A DNA stretch of 64,000 nt from JAFAMB01 sp963775805 (GTDB lineage Bacteria; Verrucomicrobiota; Verrucomicrobiia; Chthoniobacterales; JAFAMB01). The first letter of the stretch is position 1; every line of letters begins with the position of its first letter. Shown piece after piece: positions 27,212 through 37,029 of the stretch. Both the position numbers and the translations under genes were made by a program. The notes below the pieces were generated by a model. The model was not told the origin of the DNA and did no database searches. It saw only the letters and a program-made list of their open reading frames with translations. The stretch lies in contig CAVZKG010000001.1 of assembly GCA_963775805.1 (NCBI GenBank), positions 806,001 to 870,000 on the forward strand, written 5' to 3'.

Positions 27212-27643
27212 ATGAATATGACTCGCTACGCCGCTATCATAGTCTCAATCTTTTTTGCGGTGCTGAGCGCACCCCCGCTTCTAGCGGACACTCACACGAA
27301 GGGGCCGGAACCACGTCTCATCTCATTTGGAGAGGAGGTGGATTTGGAGGACTACCTAGTAACTGACAAGATCACAATCTTCGACTTTTACAGTGTTTTT
27401 TGTCCTCCGTGCCGTGCTCTGAAGCCCTATTTAGAAACGTTGCATGCAAGAGATGATGACATTGCGGTGGTGGTTGTAAATATCAACCGCAAGGACATTC
27501 GGGGAATCGATTGGAATTCACCCGTGGCCCTAGAATTTCAACTGAAATCTATACCGCATCTTGTCATTTACAATGAGGATGGAGAAGTCATTGCCGAGGG
27601 GGGAGAAGCTATTTCCAAGGTCGATGAATGGCTGAAACACTAG
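27212..27643 (+). CDS. exported thioredoxin-fold protein
   Basis: A 143-residue protein with an N-terminal signal peptide (AAIIVSIFFAVLSAPPLLA). The thioredoxin active site is FCPPCRAL (CPPC, about residues 68-75), and KSIPHLVIYNEDG carries the cis-proline expected after the active site. It probably acts as a periplasmic disulphide reductase or exchanger. It stands alone. Confidence 0.85.
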   Translation: MNMTRYAAIIVSIFFAVLSAPPLLADTHTKGPEPRLISFGEEVDLEDYLVTDKITIFDFYSVFCPPCRALKPYLETLHARDDDIAVVVVNINRKDIRGIDWNSPVALEFQLKSIPHLVIYNEDGEVIAEGGEAISKVDEWLKH

Positions 27644-28157
27644 TGTAGTCAGCGGACTCACTGTCCTTTGCCAGAACTAGTTCCACCTTTGGAAAAACAA
27701 GACGCTACTCTTAACTACACCGGTTGTGTCAGGCGACTCAATGAGAGCGTTTTGGCTTGCCGCCCTCGGTTGTGTATTTCAAGCGATACTCTATTGATTC
27801 GACCCTAGGGAGCGACGTAACGCGACAGAAGTACCGTGAACTCGTCAAGTCCACAGCATACTAGCGAGGTTTTTGAGCATCTGCGCGCGCGCGGCTCGCG
27901 ATCGAGACAGGATCCATCGTTATGGCTGGTTTCTCTCGTGAATTAACGGACATCGAGAGAAAGGACCGCGCTGCACAACCATGATCTGTATCGGGTCTCC
28001 GAGGATGCCTTGTTGGATCTGCATGACAATGCGAAGCGAATCATGGCGCAACACCTAACCGCATTGGCTGAAATAAGTGACGGTGCTCTTCCGCGGCCCC
28101 AACGTCGATCCTAAGCGCCCTTGGATTCGGAGCATGCAATCTGTAGAAAACGTGTAT
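27644..28157. other. 514-bp gap with a possible gene remnant
   Basis: No complete gene. Near 27975-28115 a plus-strand frame without a start codon reads HDLYRVSEDALLDLHDNAKR and continues to a stop; it looks protein-like and may be a decayed gene of unknown kind. The rest shows nothing. Confidence 0.3.
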
Positions 28158-30401
28158 TCACGTCTTAACTAACCCAGCTACGGCACCAACCCACAACGCC
28201 GAAAGAACCCAGCCTGCGATCATATGAAACCACATGTATCCTCGCAAACACCCTCCTGTCATTAGCCAACTTCGTTCAACGAAATACGCATCACGATGTC
28301 CGTTGGGCTCCCAACGTTCTGCCATTCCAAGTTTGACTAGCGGGACGAATGTTTCCAGTGAATAAACGAATGCATTGAACTTTGGATAGTCCTTTGCGAT
28401 GGGGCGAGCTTGATGCCTCCACATCCTGTATTTATTTTCTCCAGTTGGGGTTATTAGCCCTCGGACATAGCCTCTTCGGAACACCGCCCAACCAATTAGT
28501 ATAGTAGCAACACTAATCCCGAAACCACGCCAAGGGCTGTACCCATAGCCGATCAGTTGACCGAAAAGGCCATACCACAACCATTCAGGACCCTGAGCAT
28601 ATCGCGCATGTTCCTCGTTTTTCGCGATCATCACGGCGCGGGCATCTTCTTCGAGTCCCATTTTTCGCAGCACGTCGGCTAATTCTTCAAATGGCTGCGA
28701 CCGGAATTCGTCGCGTTGTGCTGGAAGCCCAGTCAAGTGAGGATCTTCTTTACCATGCCGTTGTCGACAGAGCCACGCTAGCTGTGTTTTCGCATTTGGA
28801 TGAGCCAGGTCAGCGATCCGTTCGTAGACAAGCCCATCGAGCTGTAAGTTGCCTTCGGTCGGCCAGCTGTCATCGCCATTGGACAAGATACCGATCTTAG
28901 CCAGTCGTAAATCGAGAATCAACATTTCTGGCGACTTTACGTTGGAGCATTCGAATTTTTGGGTAATCTCAGCGCCAAAAAAACTAACTTTTCCTTCTGC
29001 TTTAAAAGAACTATTGAGATAGGCATTTCCTTGAACTTCGACTCCGTCCGCCGAGAGAGCTGGCACTTTATCGTTTCCGATGAACCAGCCTTGATCGCAC
29101 ACAAGGTCTCCACCGATTGTCGTTCTGGCGATGTTGACGCCGCCCTGTGCTCGGAAGCTCCCAGCGAAGTGGACGCTCCCCTTGATTGCGGCGCGACTCG
29201 CACTGAGCGCAAGCCAGCCCCCACTTCCGACAAATTTGCCATCTGTAAGATCGAGATTCGCACCAATCGTGGAGTCATCGAGATCCAGGCCTCCAGAGGC
29301 TTTGAAAGTGCCATGAAAAAAAGCTTGCCGTCCGACTTTAATACCTTCCGCACGAAATGCCTGTAATCGGCTGCTCCCCGTAAGTTCACTCCCATTGCAG
29401 TCCAGGTATCCTTCGATAGTTGCACCATTGAAGTCGATACCGCCTTCGGCTTTGATCCGCAGTAAAGTCTGGCCCCCGATTTTAATACCGTTGCCGTTTA
29501 AGCCTGCTAAGCTCTCATTGCCCTGGAAGTGGCTGTGGTTGAAAAGTAAAAAATTCCCGTCAACTCTGGCAACGGCGAAGTTCGCGCCACCATCCAGCTG
29601 CGAACTATTAAAGAAGACATTACCCTTCACTTGAGCACCCCAAGCGCTTACTGCCTCCATTACTTCCTTTCCATTGAATTCACAGTCCCGGCACGAAAGA
29701 TCCCCATAAATTGTGGTTGTCACAAGGTTAACTTGCCCCTCCGCTTTGAACTTATTTCGCAGCATAACACTACCTTTCACTTCGGCGTCGTTAAGGTTGA
29801 GCGCAAACCCCGAGCGCCCCGCGCGGATAAATTCGCCAGCGTCGATCAAGAGACTTGCGTCGACTCTTGCTGCTGAAAGATTTACTCCGCCCGCGACGAA
29901 GTCATTAAGCAGATAAAGCCGGCCTTCAAAATGTGCCGAGTACGCATTTATCTCGGTAATTGTGCAGTCCGAAATTTTCAGAAAGCCTAGTTGAGCGTAC
30001 TCTAAATCGATCCCTCCATTTATTACACAATCTGACACAGTAAGCGGGAATGGAATTTTTGCCCACCTGATGTCGACTACGTCACTGATCATGGCACCAG
30101 ATAGCGAGATGCCGCGATAGGTTACCTGCTTCGCCGCTTGCCGATTCGTGCAAAGCCATGCAAGTAGGTCGCCCCTGATAATTCTGTTATATCCTGACAG
30201 TCCTGTACAATCAGCCGGGACTCCGAGCTCGGTCGCCGCCACCAGTCTTCTTTCGGCCAGGGAAAGGTCACCAAAGCGCTTCACCGACAGATCGCTCAGG
30301 GATATTTCGGGCGTTGTATCCGCTACATTGGTGGGAACGTCACCAAATAGCAAGATAATCGCCAGCAACGCGATCTTCGTGTCGCCGATCCTTGGAGTCA
30401 T
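28158..30401 (-). CDS. beta-helical repeat membrane protein of unknown function
   Basis: A 747-residue protein. A signal peptide or anchor occupies residues 5-28. Residues about 85-530 hold some fifteen repeats of 30-40 residues resembling FKAEGGVNLxxATIxGxLxC (examples VNIARTTIGGDLVCDQGWFI and LDLDDSTIGANLDLTDGKFV), the pattern of a bactofilin- or pentapeptide-like beta-solenoid. The C-terminal 150 residues have two transmembrane segments (GFGISVATILIGWAVFRRGY and WFHMIAGWVLSALWVGAVAG). It is probably anchored in the inner membrane with a solenoid domain. Some relatives carry the loose name membrane-associated oxidoreductase; I see nothing supporting a redox role. Confidence 0.65.
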   Translation of the reverse strand: MTPRIGDTKIALLAIILLFGDVPTNVADTTPEISLSDLSVKRFGDLSLAERRLVAATELGVPADCTGLSGYNRIIRGDLLAWLCTNRQAAKQVTYRGISLSGAMISDVVDIRWAKIPFPLTVSDCVINGGIDLEYAQLGFLKISDCTITEINAYSAHFEGRLYLLNDFVAGGVNLSAARVDASLLIDAGEFIRAGRSGFALNLNDAEVKGSVMLRNKFKAEGQVNLVTTTIYGDLSCRDCEFNGKEVMEAVSAWGAQVKGNVFFNSSQLDGGANFAVARVDGNFLLFNHSHFQGNESLAGLNGNGIKIGGQTLLRIKAEGGIDFNGATIEGYLDCNGSELTGSSRLQAFRAEGIKVGRQAFFHGTFKASGGLDLDDSTIGANLDLTDGKFVGSGGWLALSASRAAIKGSVHFAGSFRAQGGVNIARTTIGGDLVCDQGWFIGNDKVPALSADGVEVQGNAYLNSSFKAEGKVSFFGAEITQKFECSNVKSPEMLILDLRLAKIGILSNGDDSWPTEGNLQLDGLVYERIADLAHPNAKTQLAWLCRQRHGKEDPHLTGLPAQRDEFRSQPFEELADVLRKMGLEEDARAVMIAKNEEHARYAQGPEWLWYGLFGQLIGYGYSPWRGFGISVATILIGWAVFRRGYVRGLITPTGENKYRMWRHQARPIAKDYPKFNAFVYSLETFVPLVKLGMAERWEPNGHRDAYFVERSWLMTGGCLRGYMWFHMIAGWVLSALWVGAVAGLVKT

Positions 30402-30843
30402 CGCCTCCCTCCCCGTGATTTGAAACCCGAGATAACATCAAGTGCCTGGTTTCTGGGGCCATTCATATCATCTGCCATTGCCATTCCGGACCGTTTATCA
30501 TTTTTAGTTGGTTCTGTGCATGCGTAAAACTACGTATCGACCTCGGGTCCAGCGCCATGTGCAGTGGCGCAACGGGCCGGTAGTTCTAGGTTGATACCAC
30601 TTCGACGACTTAGTCGCCGAAATTCAAGACAATTAGGGACACAAATTCGATATTAGTCCTTGCGTTGGCCGACTAAGGACGCCGGTAGCATTAAAGACTT
30701 GAAAGCACTTAAACCGGAGCTGCAAAAGACTGCAACCGACCTTATACCGTTGGTCGATTCTGTTTTTGGTAAAACGCTAGGCCAGATTAGGAGCGGATGC
30801 GCAAGAGCCACAAGAGCCTCGACCGCAGTGAGCACGCACAGTG
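30402..30843. other. 440-bp gap, no gene seen
   Basis: No coding frame with recognisable features; it separates the solenoid protein gene from the TIGR02391-like gene. Confidence 0.35.
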
Positions 30844-31647
30844 TCATTGTGCGATTTGTGCGCGGTCCAGCTTGCGATGAATAAGTGAAACCAGCGTCAA
30901 TATGTCGAGAGCATCCTGTTCAGTCATGGGCCAAGTAGTCTTTGGTGCGTGGGCTAGCGGGTTTCGCACAGCACCGAATAACCCGACCAGCAGATTGGCG
31001 AAGCCCTTTTGCTCGCTTTTCTCCGACTCGGTTATGAGTGGCCCGAGGACGAGGATCGGACTCTGGATCGAAAACGCCTTGCTCACCAGCTCGGCACCGT
31101 CCGTTGTGAGGCCCGACAACAAGCGAACGCGCTCGGCGACACCTTTAGTGGCTTCGAAGACGGCGTGGAAGTAGTTTTCGTCCAGCAGCTCGGCGCGGCA
31201 GTAGTTAAGCACTTCGGTATGAACGGCGCGGCTTTCCAATGCTGCCTTCAGCCGCCCGGCACGGGAGCGTGCGGCGTCAAGCGTCGTGGCTTTGTCGGCG
31301 TGGACCACCTTGCCGTCCTCGCGCACGTAGAAGCCCGAGAACGCAAGCACCACGTTCAGTTCATCACGCCTCCAAGCGAAGGCAGCCGGATCGCGCGCAT
31401 AGTTGACAGGATTCATAGCACGGTTGATCAGCATGATCAGATGATTGCCGAGCTTGTGCCTGTTCTGTGCTTCGGCAAGTGCGTTGAATAGACGCTTCCA
31501 TTTGGTGATGCCGGGCGAAACATCGGTAATCCGGATTTCTTGCAATAAATACTCGATCTGTGTACCGGTCAGACCCCGCTCGGTGTCGGCCAGGACGCGG
31601 CAAGCGGCCTCCATGTGCTGCGCGTTGAAAGGTGCGATTGGCGTCAT
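30844..31647 (-). CDS. TIGR02391-family (Ymh-like) protein
   Basis: A 267-residue protein. The C-terminal half has the family pattern VRLLSGLTTDGAELVSKAFS, ESEKSEQKGFANLLVGLFGA, VRNPLAHAPKTTW, and DALDILTLVSLIHRKLD. The N-terminal half is helical. Members of this family often sit in abortive-infection and other defence loci, but their activity is not established; the RNP-AH motif recalls HEPN-like RNases. It is the last gene of a minus-strand cluster with an unknown protein and a HigA/ImmA-type regulator. Confidence 0.75.
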   Translation of the reverse strand: MTPIAPFNAQHMEAACRVLADTERGLTGTQIEYLLQEIRITDVSPGITKWKRLFNALAEAQNRHKLGNHLIMLINRAMNPVNYARDPAAFAWRRDELNVVLAFSGFYVREDGKVVHADKATTLDAARSRAGRLKAALESRAVHTEVLNYCRAELLDENYFHAVFEATKGVAERVRLLSGLTTDGAELVSKAFSIQSPILVLGPLITESEKSEQKGFANLLVGLFGAVRNPLAHAPKTTWPMTEQDALDILTLVSLIHRKLDRAQIAQ

Positions 31648-31759
31648 GGTGAAGCGCGTTGTTGGTCAGCAACGGAAAAAGTCTGCGGTTGCCCAACCAA
31701 AATCACAGCTTTTAGCACAAAAAAACACAGGCTACACCGACCAAGCCCATGAAGAAACC

Positions 31760-32305
31760 TTACTCCCCGGTTTCCTCGGCGGATTCCTCCTCTTCAAAAT
31801 AGGCGCTAGGATAGTGCGCAGACAACTCGCGCTCTTCCATATCCTCTATGAAGTCGAACCAAACCTGAATGCGCTCACCTGGATTCCAGTTGTCGTTGTA
31901 AGAGTCCAAGTCCTGTTTAAGCTGCCAGCAGTCGTCTGCAATGCCCATACGCCGCTGCTGAAGACTTGCGAGCATGTGCTCAGGCGGTGCAGTGGTTATA
32001 TCGTTCCACAGTGTCAGCTGCTTCTTATTCCCGAATTCATCTTCCGCCTTAATCCGAACGACGTGCTTTTTTCGCACACGTCGGCCTTGGTCATCAGTGA
32101 AATATTCCTCGCGCAGCGCGGCCCCTGCCTCACTCACAAGGAGATCAACCGAAGACTTTATCGGAGGAGCCCAACGTTTTTCGCGGATTGCCCACACTGC
32201 GAATTCGCGCAATTCAAATGAGCTACCGTGAGGGAGAGTTCGGCGATACTCTTCAATCAACTCCTGTAAGTTTCGCTTGTGAGTTGGCCTGCCCAGGACT
32301 CGCAT
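31760..32305 (-). CDS. hypothetical protein in regulator-led cluster
   Basis: A protein of about 181 residues starting MRVLGRPTHKRNLQELIEEY; the frame is open 15 codons further, which would overlap the upstream gene. It is acidic at the C-terminus (YFEEEESAEE). A central segment (VVRIKAEDEFGNKKQLTLWN) looks like beta strands. No family recognised. It begins 13 bases after the XRE/ImmA gene, so it is co-transcribed with it and may be the protein that regulator controls. Confidence 0.6.
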   Translation of the reverse strand: MRVLGRPTHKRNLQELIEEYRRTLPHGSSFELREFAVWAIREKRWAPPIKSSVDLLVSEAGAALREEYFTDDQGRRVRKKHVVRIKAEDEFGNKKQLTLWNDITTAPPEHMLASLQQRRMGIADDCWQLKQDLDSYNDNWNPGERIQVWFDFIEDMEERELSAHYPSAYFEEEESAEETGE

Positions 32306-32318
32306 ATGTTTGTTGTAA

Positions 32319-33452
32319 TTAGATAATTGGGGCAGTCTTGCCCCATCCATCAGTGATTGCGACTGCGATCAGGAAATCACGCACCTTCGCAAGCATCTCT
32401 CGATTCGTGGCAAAACTAATCTCGCGCAAGTGTTGCAATCGACCGGTAATAATTCCTGGATGCACTCGAATGCGTTGCGCAAATTGGTTAATCCGAACCT
32501 TTGAATAAAATGGCTTCACGCGGCCGATGAAAGATTTCAGCTTATCTGATGGAATTAACATCTCCGCTGCTTCCATATCAGCGCGTGACTCCATCTCTGA
32601 TGTTGCCGCCTGCTTTGCTTCGCCAACTAGGTCTGAATCTACTGATTGAGTATCGCGATGCCGGATATGTGATAATTCATGCGCCAGCGTAAACCAAAAT
32701 CCGTCAATACGATCGTAACGCATTGAAAGCACGATAACGGGCGCATCGTCACTCAGCCAAAACGCGGCACCGTCAATTCGGGTGTGCGGCAGTGGTTCTA
32801 TGACAGCCACGCGAATGCCAATTTCCGCTAGCACTCTCGGCACATGGCGAACCTTCTCTGGAAAATCCGCAAGTTGACGAACACGTGTCATTCCGGCCTC
32901 GAAGTTGGACGGCTTGTACGGATCGGCTTTAAGTACACTTGCAAGCTTTGCGCCACGAATGCACCAAGCTTTTTGAGCAGCATTTAAATCACCCCACTTT
33001 ACGGTCTGTCGTGCCGCAGCATGAAAGTTCGGTTCTTCGTCAAGTGATGACACATTGAAAAAACGGCAAAGCTCGCGCTCTAGTGCTCCTGGATTATTCG
33101 TCTCTTTAATCCACCCGCGCTTTTCCATGTCCTTCACAGGAGCGAAATCGAATAATTTGGCCCGGCGCTGAATTTCCGGGTCGTGCCGTTCCACTAATGA
33201 CAAACGGAAGGCGCTCTCACGTGTCATCCATATTCCCGGCCCGGTTTCGAAAGCGATGCCCAACGCGACAGCGGTTTCTGGAGTAATAGCTTTTTTACCC
33301 TGAATCATTTCGTTTATCGCTTGCACCGGTCTGTTGATGATTCTCGCCAAGTCGGTCTGTGCCCACCCACGCGCTTCTAACTCAGCACGAATAAACTCCC
33401 CAGGGGGTTTCGGCTTACCTTCGCTCATCTGCATGGGAGGTTCGGGGTCCAT
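32319..33452 (-). CDS. HigA-type HTH plus ImmA/IrrE metallopeptidase fusion
   Basis: A 377-residue protein. Residues about 15-75 are an XRE/HigA helix-turn-helix (GEFIRAELEARGWAQTDLAR, INRPVQAINEMIQGKKAIT). Residues about 200-290 form the ImmA/IrrE domain with zinc motif LAHELSHIRHRDT (HELSH) and a downstream SRADMEAAEMLIP holding the third ligand. Such fusions act as repressors relieved by proteolysis, often in toxin-antitoxin or defence loci. I use the ATG at 33452 because AGGTGA precedes it; a GTG three codons earlier is possible. A dyad in the divergent intergenic region is the likely binding site. Confidence 0.87.
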   Translation of the reverse strand: MDPEPPMQMSEGKPKPPGEFIRAELEARGWAQTDLARIINRPVQAINEMIQGKKAITPETAVALGIAFETGPGIWMTRESAFRLSLVERHDPEIQRRAKLFDFAPVKDMEKRGWIKETNNPGALERELCRFFNVSSLDEEPNFHAAARQTVKWGDLNAAQKAWCIRGAKLASVLKADPYKPSNFEAGMTRVRQLADFPEKVRHVPRVLAEIGIRVAVIEPLPHTRIDGAAFWLSDDAPVIVLSMRYDRIDGFWFTLAHELSHIRHRDTQSVDSDLVGEAKQAATSEMESRADMEAAEMLIPSDKLKSFIGRVKPFYSKVRINQFAQRIRVHPGIITGRLQHLREISFATNREMLAKVRDFLIAVAITDGWGKTAPII

Positions 33453-33487
33453 CTTCTTCACCTATGACAGAGCGATAGTAATTGTCA

Positions 33488-33514
33488 ATTCACCTTTTCA
33501 CCCTTAAGGTGAAT
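33488..33514. promoter_or_regulatory. probable operator between divergent genes
   Basis: ATTCACCTT (33488-33496) and AAGGTGAAT (33506-33514) form a perfect 9-bp dyad, and the nine-base spacer TTCACCCTT is itself a third direct half-site. It lies between the HigA/ImmA gene and the small divergent gene, the expected place for autoregulation. Confidence 0.6.
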
Positions 33515-33550
33515 ATTGTATTTCCATGTAGCGAAAGGTGGTGATCTATA

Positions 33551-33679
33551 ATGACTACATCGAAAAAAGACGCGCGCATAGCGTCCAAGCTGCTTCGCAA
33601 ACCTTCAACACCCGCCAAAGTAAAAAGCGTAGCCGCTTCCGACTTGGCGCAGGCCAAACACCGCAAGAAGAAGCGTTAA
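33551..33679 (+). CDS. small basic conserved-type protein (42 aa)
   Basis: The frame encodes 42 residues starting MTTSKKDARIASKLLRKPST and ending KHRKKKR. The ribosome site AGGTGGTGAT nine bases before the ATG is unusually strong. Its pattern (SK-ASK-LR ... AKSVAASDLAQA) matches a widespread group of tiny Lys/Ala/Ser-rich bacterial proteins of unknown function. It is divergent from the HigA/ImmA gene and shares its control region. Its size means automated calling may miss it. Confidence 0.65.
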   Translation: MTTSKKDARIASKLLRKPSTPAKVKSVAASDLAQAKHRKKKR

Positions 33680-33825
33680 TTTTGGCATGTAATCTTTGAG
33701 CGGAGCCATTCGCACAATAGAGGCTGTGGGGATCGTCATATCCTCTACAGCCCTTACTGTTTTGCTGTGTTCGACCATGAAAGACAGTGAAACCTCCGCA
33801 ACAAGCGGTGGGATCTCGGTGCGGG

Positions 33826-33933
33826 CTTTCTGTAAAACCGGCTGTAATCGAATTCTGGAGCGTTTTCTTTGGGTCCAATGATCCTTGAAGGCCTAAACGT
33901 ACTTTATTTTCCGCTTCGTGTAGTCTCCCCCTT
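33826..33933. repeat. dispersed ~105-bp element, copy inside duplication unit 1
   Basis: Matches 16151-16259 (diverged) and 36042-36149 (identical). It is non-coding and followed within a few bases by the CAATACGTCA palindrome. Confidence 0.75.
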
Positions 33934-34064
33934 CGGGTCAATACGTCAAATGACGCATCGAGTCGAACTTGTTTAAACGATCCCGGCAGGTTACAAAATG
34001 TCGGGACGTGAGTACGTACTTCCTCTGTGACCCGTTGGCCGTCCTTCCCTCCCCTGAAGTCGCC

Positions 34065-34355
34065 ATGGCGTCACCGTGGAAGGTTCTAGTAGAAGTACCG
34101 TCGAACGATCCTGACAAATTCTTGACGGCCGTACGGCTAACCTCATTGGAGGCTCTTCGAACCCGTCTAGGCGATGGGTTCTATATGGAAGCGATGTCTC
34201 GAGTCAGCGGGCAAAACCCGTGTTCGGTGCCTGCTGAAAGGCAATATCACATCCGAGAGGAAACGTTGGTCGGCGAGCCCGGAGTCTGGAATGGCCTCCG
34301 ATACTGGTTCACGGATCGACTTTCAGAACGCGACAGTAATGACTCATTGGTATAG
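34065..34355 (+). CDS. hypothetical protein (copy 1)
   Basis: A 96-residue frame from the ATG at 34065, starting MASPWKVLVEVPSNDPDKFL. The frame is open 32 codons further upstream. No family recognised; composition is compatible with a real gene, but evidence is weak. An identical copy is at 36281-36571. Confidence 0.35.
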   Translation: MASPWKVLVEVPSNDPDKFLTAVRLTSLEALRTRLGDGFYMEAMSRVSGQNPCSVPAERQYHIREETLVGEPGVWNGLRYWFTDRLSERDSNDSLV

Positions 34356-34393
34356 GTGAGTTGGCGCTGCTGGGGCAACCGCATGACAACACG

Positions 34394-34813
34394 ATGACCT
34401 ACTTTGCTTACGGCTCAAACCTGTTAACCGCCCGGCTGCTCTCCAGGTGTTCCGATGCAAAAACAATCGGACCAGCCTTTCTTGCCGGTTATACATTGTG
34501 TTTCGATAAGCGAAGCCGCGACGGATCCGGCAAATGCACTATCCGTCACACCGGCAGTCCATCCGAGGTTGTTCATGGGGTGTTATTCATTATTCCCCAA
34601 TCCCAGGTTCCTGCCCTGGACCGTGCGGAAGGAGAAGGCACTGACTATGATCGCGCACTCTTTGCCCTTCTTCGACCCTCGGTCCACACCAATCACTTTT
34701 CACTAATCACCTTTCACGCCTCCCTCCCTCTCACTTCTCCTCATCGGACGATTCCAGTCCTTCGGTCGCTGGTTTTTCGTTCAGTTGCTCGTCCACGCTC
34801 TGCTTTTTGGTAA
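34394..34813 (+). pseudogene. gamma-glutamylcyclotransferase-like protein, C-terminally truncated (copy 1)
   Basis: From the ATG at 34394 it begins MTYFAYGSNLLTARLLSRC, the GGCT (AIG2-like) substrate-binding YGSN motif, and continues to VVHGVLFIIPQSQVPALDRA, then EGEGTDYDR, which includes the catalytic glutamate region. Family similarity ends near 34655; the rest of the frame overlaps the VWA gene on the other strand. Truncated, so probably inactive. Confidence 0.65.
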
Positions 34814-36008
34814 ATTCAGATTTCTGACGAGAGCCGGTGTAAAGCCTGGCACTGCTCGTCTGGCCGTAGTAGCGGGCCTCGTACAACATGTTCTTGCGCG
34901 CGCGCGAGTCGATTGCCTTAGACCGGATATTCTGCTCATGCTCATCGAGCAGTGCGGCCGCCTCAGAGGCGAACTCCGGTGCTGAGCACTGGGCAAAAAA
35001 CTGTTTTGCGCCCGTTAAGTGTTGTAGAGCTGTCTCGGCATCCGCGCCCCCGGCCAATGCTTCAGCGGCTTTACGTACGGCGTCTGCCGCTTGCTGGTTC
35101 GCAATCACTGCGATCAGTTCGGCGTTCTGGAGGACGTCCGCCTCGTTCTGCGTCCCCTGGATCCGGATCAGATGGGAACTCGTCCGGCTCTCGAGCCTCA
35201 GATCGGTTCCTTCTTCCGTGATCGAGGTGTACGCGAATTCGAGGGCGAGCAGTTCTTCCCCTTCGAGCGAGGCTGGCAGGTTGCCGTCAGGTAACAACGG
35301 CAATGGTAATACCTCGAGCATCAGAACGACATAGCGTTCCTCGCCGCTCACCAAGTCACCCAATGCGAGCTCGATTCGCCCGTCGGGTAATCGAACCAGG
35401 GGGTAATCACCGTATTGTTTCCAGGCGTTGCAGAACATTTTTGGTTGGATCCGGAGCCGCAAATTTTGCACCATAATTTTCTGCAATCCGTCGAGTTCAT
35501 CCGCGAGAATGATCGGGAATTTCTCGGGTGAATCGGCATCATGAAGCTGCCCCTGTCCCACCTTGCTCATGGCAGCGAGAATGTTCTCGTTGTAACCGTC
35601 CCCGAAACCGAGGCAACTGGTTCGAATCTCGTCCTTTTCCATGCCGGCGCGGGTCAACGCCTCGACATGGTCCAGCTCGGTAATCCCCGCGTTCAGGTGC
35701 CCGTCCGTCAACAAAAGGATCTTGCGGATCGGAGCGATCCCCTCGGCGGTTTTCTGCGCCTTCATGAGTTCGTCGCGCCCTAATAACCAACCTGCCATCA
35801 GATTGGTAGAAGCTCCTGCCTGGATCTGATCAGTCGTTTGGTACCAACTAAACCGGTTAATCGGTCGCTCCAAGGGGATAACAACCTGGGCTGAATCGTC
35901 GAAGACGACCAGACTGAAACAGTCCTCCGGCCGCAGGTTCTTGATGACTTCGCGACAGGCTCGTTTTGCGTTTTCAAGAGGAGCCCCGCTCATTGAACCG
36001 GAGCGATC
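34731..36008 (-). pseudogene. VWA-domain protein, 5'-truncated by the duplication (copy 1)
   Basis: Identical to residues 47-471 of the intact copy at 36947-38362, but cut inside the VWA MIDAS start at DRSGSM by the tandem duplication junction at 36008/36009. The first 46 residues and the native promoter are lost. An accidental start in the junction sequence could still allow expression. Confidence 0.8.
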
Positions 36009-36041
36009 CCTCCGCAACAAGCGGTGGGATCTCGGTGCGGG

Positions 36042-36149
36042 CTTTCTGTAAAACCGGCTGTAATCGAATTCTGGAGCGTTTTCTTTGGGTCCAATGATCC
36101 TTGAAGGCCTAAACGTACTTTATTTTCCGCTTCGTGTAGTCTCCCCCTT
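36042..36149. repeat. dispersed ~105-bp element, copy inside duplication unit 2
   Basis: Exact duplicate of 33826-33933 and diverged relative of 16151-16259. Confidence 0.75.
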
Positions 36150-36280
36150 CGGGTCAATACGTCAAATGACGCATCGAGTCGAACTTGTTTAAACGATCCC
36201 GGCAGGTTACAAAATGTCGGGACGTGAGTACGTACTTCCTCTGTGACCCGTTGGCCGTCCTTCCCTCCCCTGAAGTCGCC

Positions 36281-36571
36281 ATGGCGTCACCGTGGAAGGT
36301 TCTAGTAGAAGTACCGTCGAACGATCCTGACAAATTCTTGACGGCCGTACGGCTAACCTCATTGGAGGCTCTTCGAACCCGTCTAGGCGATGGGTTCTAT
36401 ATGGAAGCGATGTCTCGAGTCAGCGGGCAAAACCCGTGTTCGGTGCCTGCTGAAAGGCAATATCACATCCGAGAGGAAACGTTGGTCGGCGAGCCCGGAG
36501 TCTGGAATGGCCTCCGATACTGGTTCACGGATCGACTTTCAGAACGCGACAGTAATGACTCATTGGTATAG
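36281..36571 (+). CDS. hypothetical protein (copy 2)
   Basis: Identical to the frame at 34065-34355; the same doubts apply about whether it is a gene. Confidence 0.35.
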   Translation: MASPWKVLVEVPSNDPDKFLTAVRLTSLEALRTRLGDGFYMEAMSRVSGQNPCSVPAERQYHIREETLVGEPGVWNGLRYWFTDRLSERDSNDSLV

Positions 36572-36609
36572 GTGAGTTGGCGCTGCTGGGGCAACCGCAT
36601 GACAACACG

Positions 36610-37029
36610 ATGACCTACTTTGCTTACGGCTCAAACCTGTTAACCGCCCGGCTGCTCTCCAGGTGTTCCGATGCAAAAACAATCGGACCAGCCTTTCTTG
36701 CCGGTTATACATTGTGTTTCGATAAGCGAAGCCGCGACGGATCCGGCAAATGCACTATCCGTCACACCGGCAGTCCATCCGAGGTTGTTCATGGGGTGTT
36801 ATTCATTATTCCCCAATCCCAGGTTCCTGCCCTGGACCGTGCGGAAGGAGAAGGCACTGACTATGATCGCGCACTCTTTGCCCTTCTTCGACCCTCGGTC
36901 CACACCAATCACTTTTCACTAATCACCTTTCACGCCTCCCTCCCTCTCACTTCTCCTCATCGGACGATTCCAGTCCTTCGGTCGCTGGTTTTTCGTTCAG
37001 TTGCTCGTCCACGCTCTGCTTTTTGGTAA
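36610..37029 (+). pseudogene. gamma-glutamylcyclotransferase-like protein, truncated (copy 2)
   Basis: Identical to 34394-34813. Since both copies share the same truncation, the damage predates the duplication. Confidence 0.65.

Larger units (their letters stand above)
33793..36008. repeat. 2,216-bp tandem duplication, copy 1
   Basis: The sequence from 33793 to 36008 recurs immediately at 36009-38224 with no difference that I could find, including identical gene translations. The junction shares only a CC dinucleotide, suggesting a recent micro-homology duplication or an assembly artefact. Copy 1 carries the 5'-truncated VWA gene. Confidence 0.9.

Noticed and set aside
30844..31647. Calling the TIGR02391-like gene a proven abortive-infection gene
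   Set aside because: Family activity is not established; sequence alone supports only the family.
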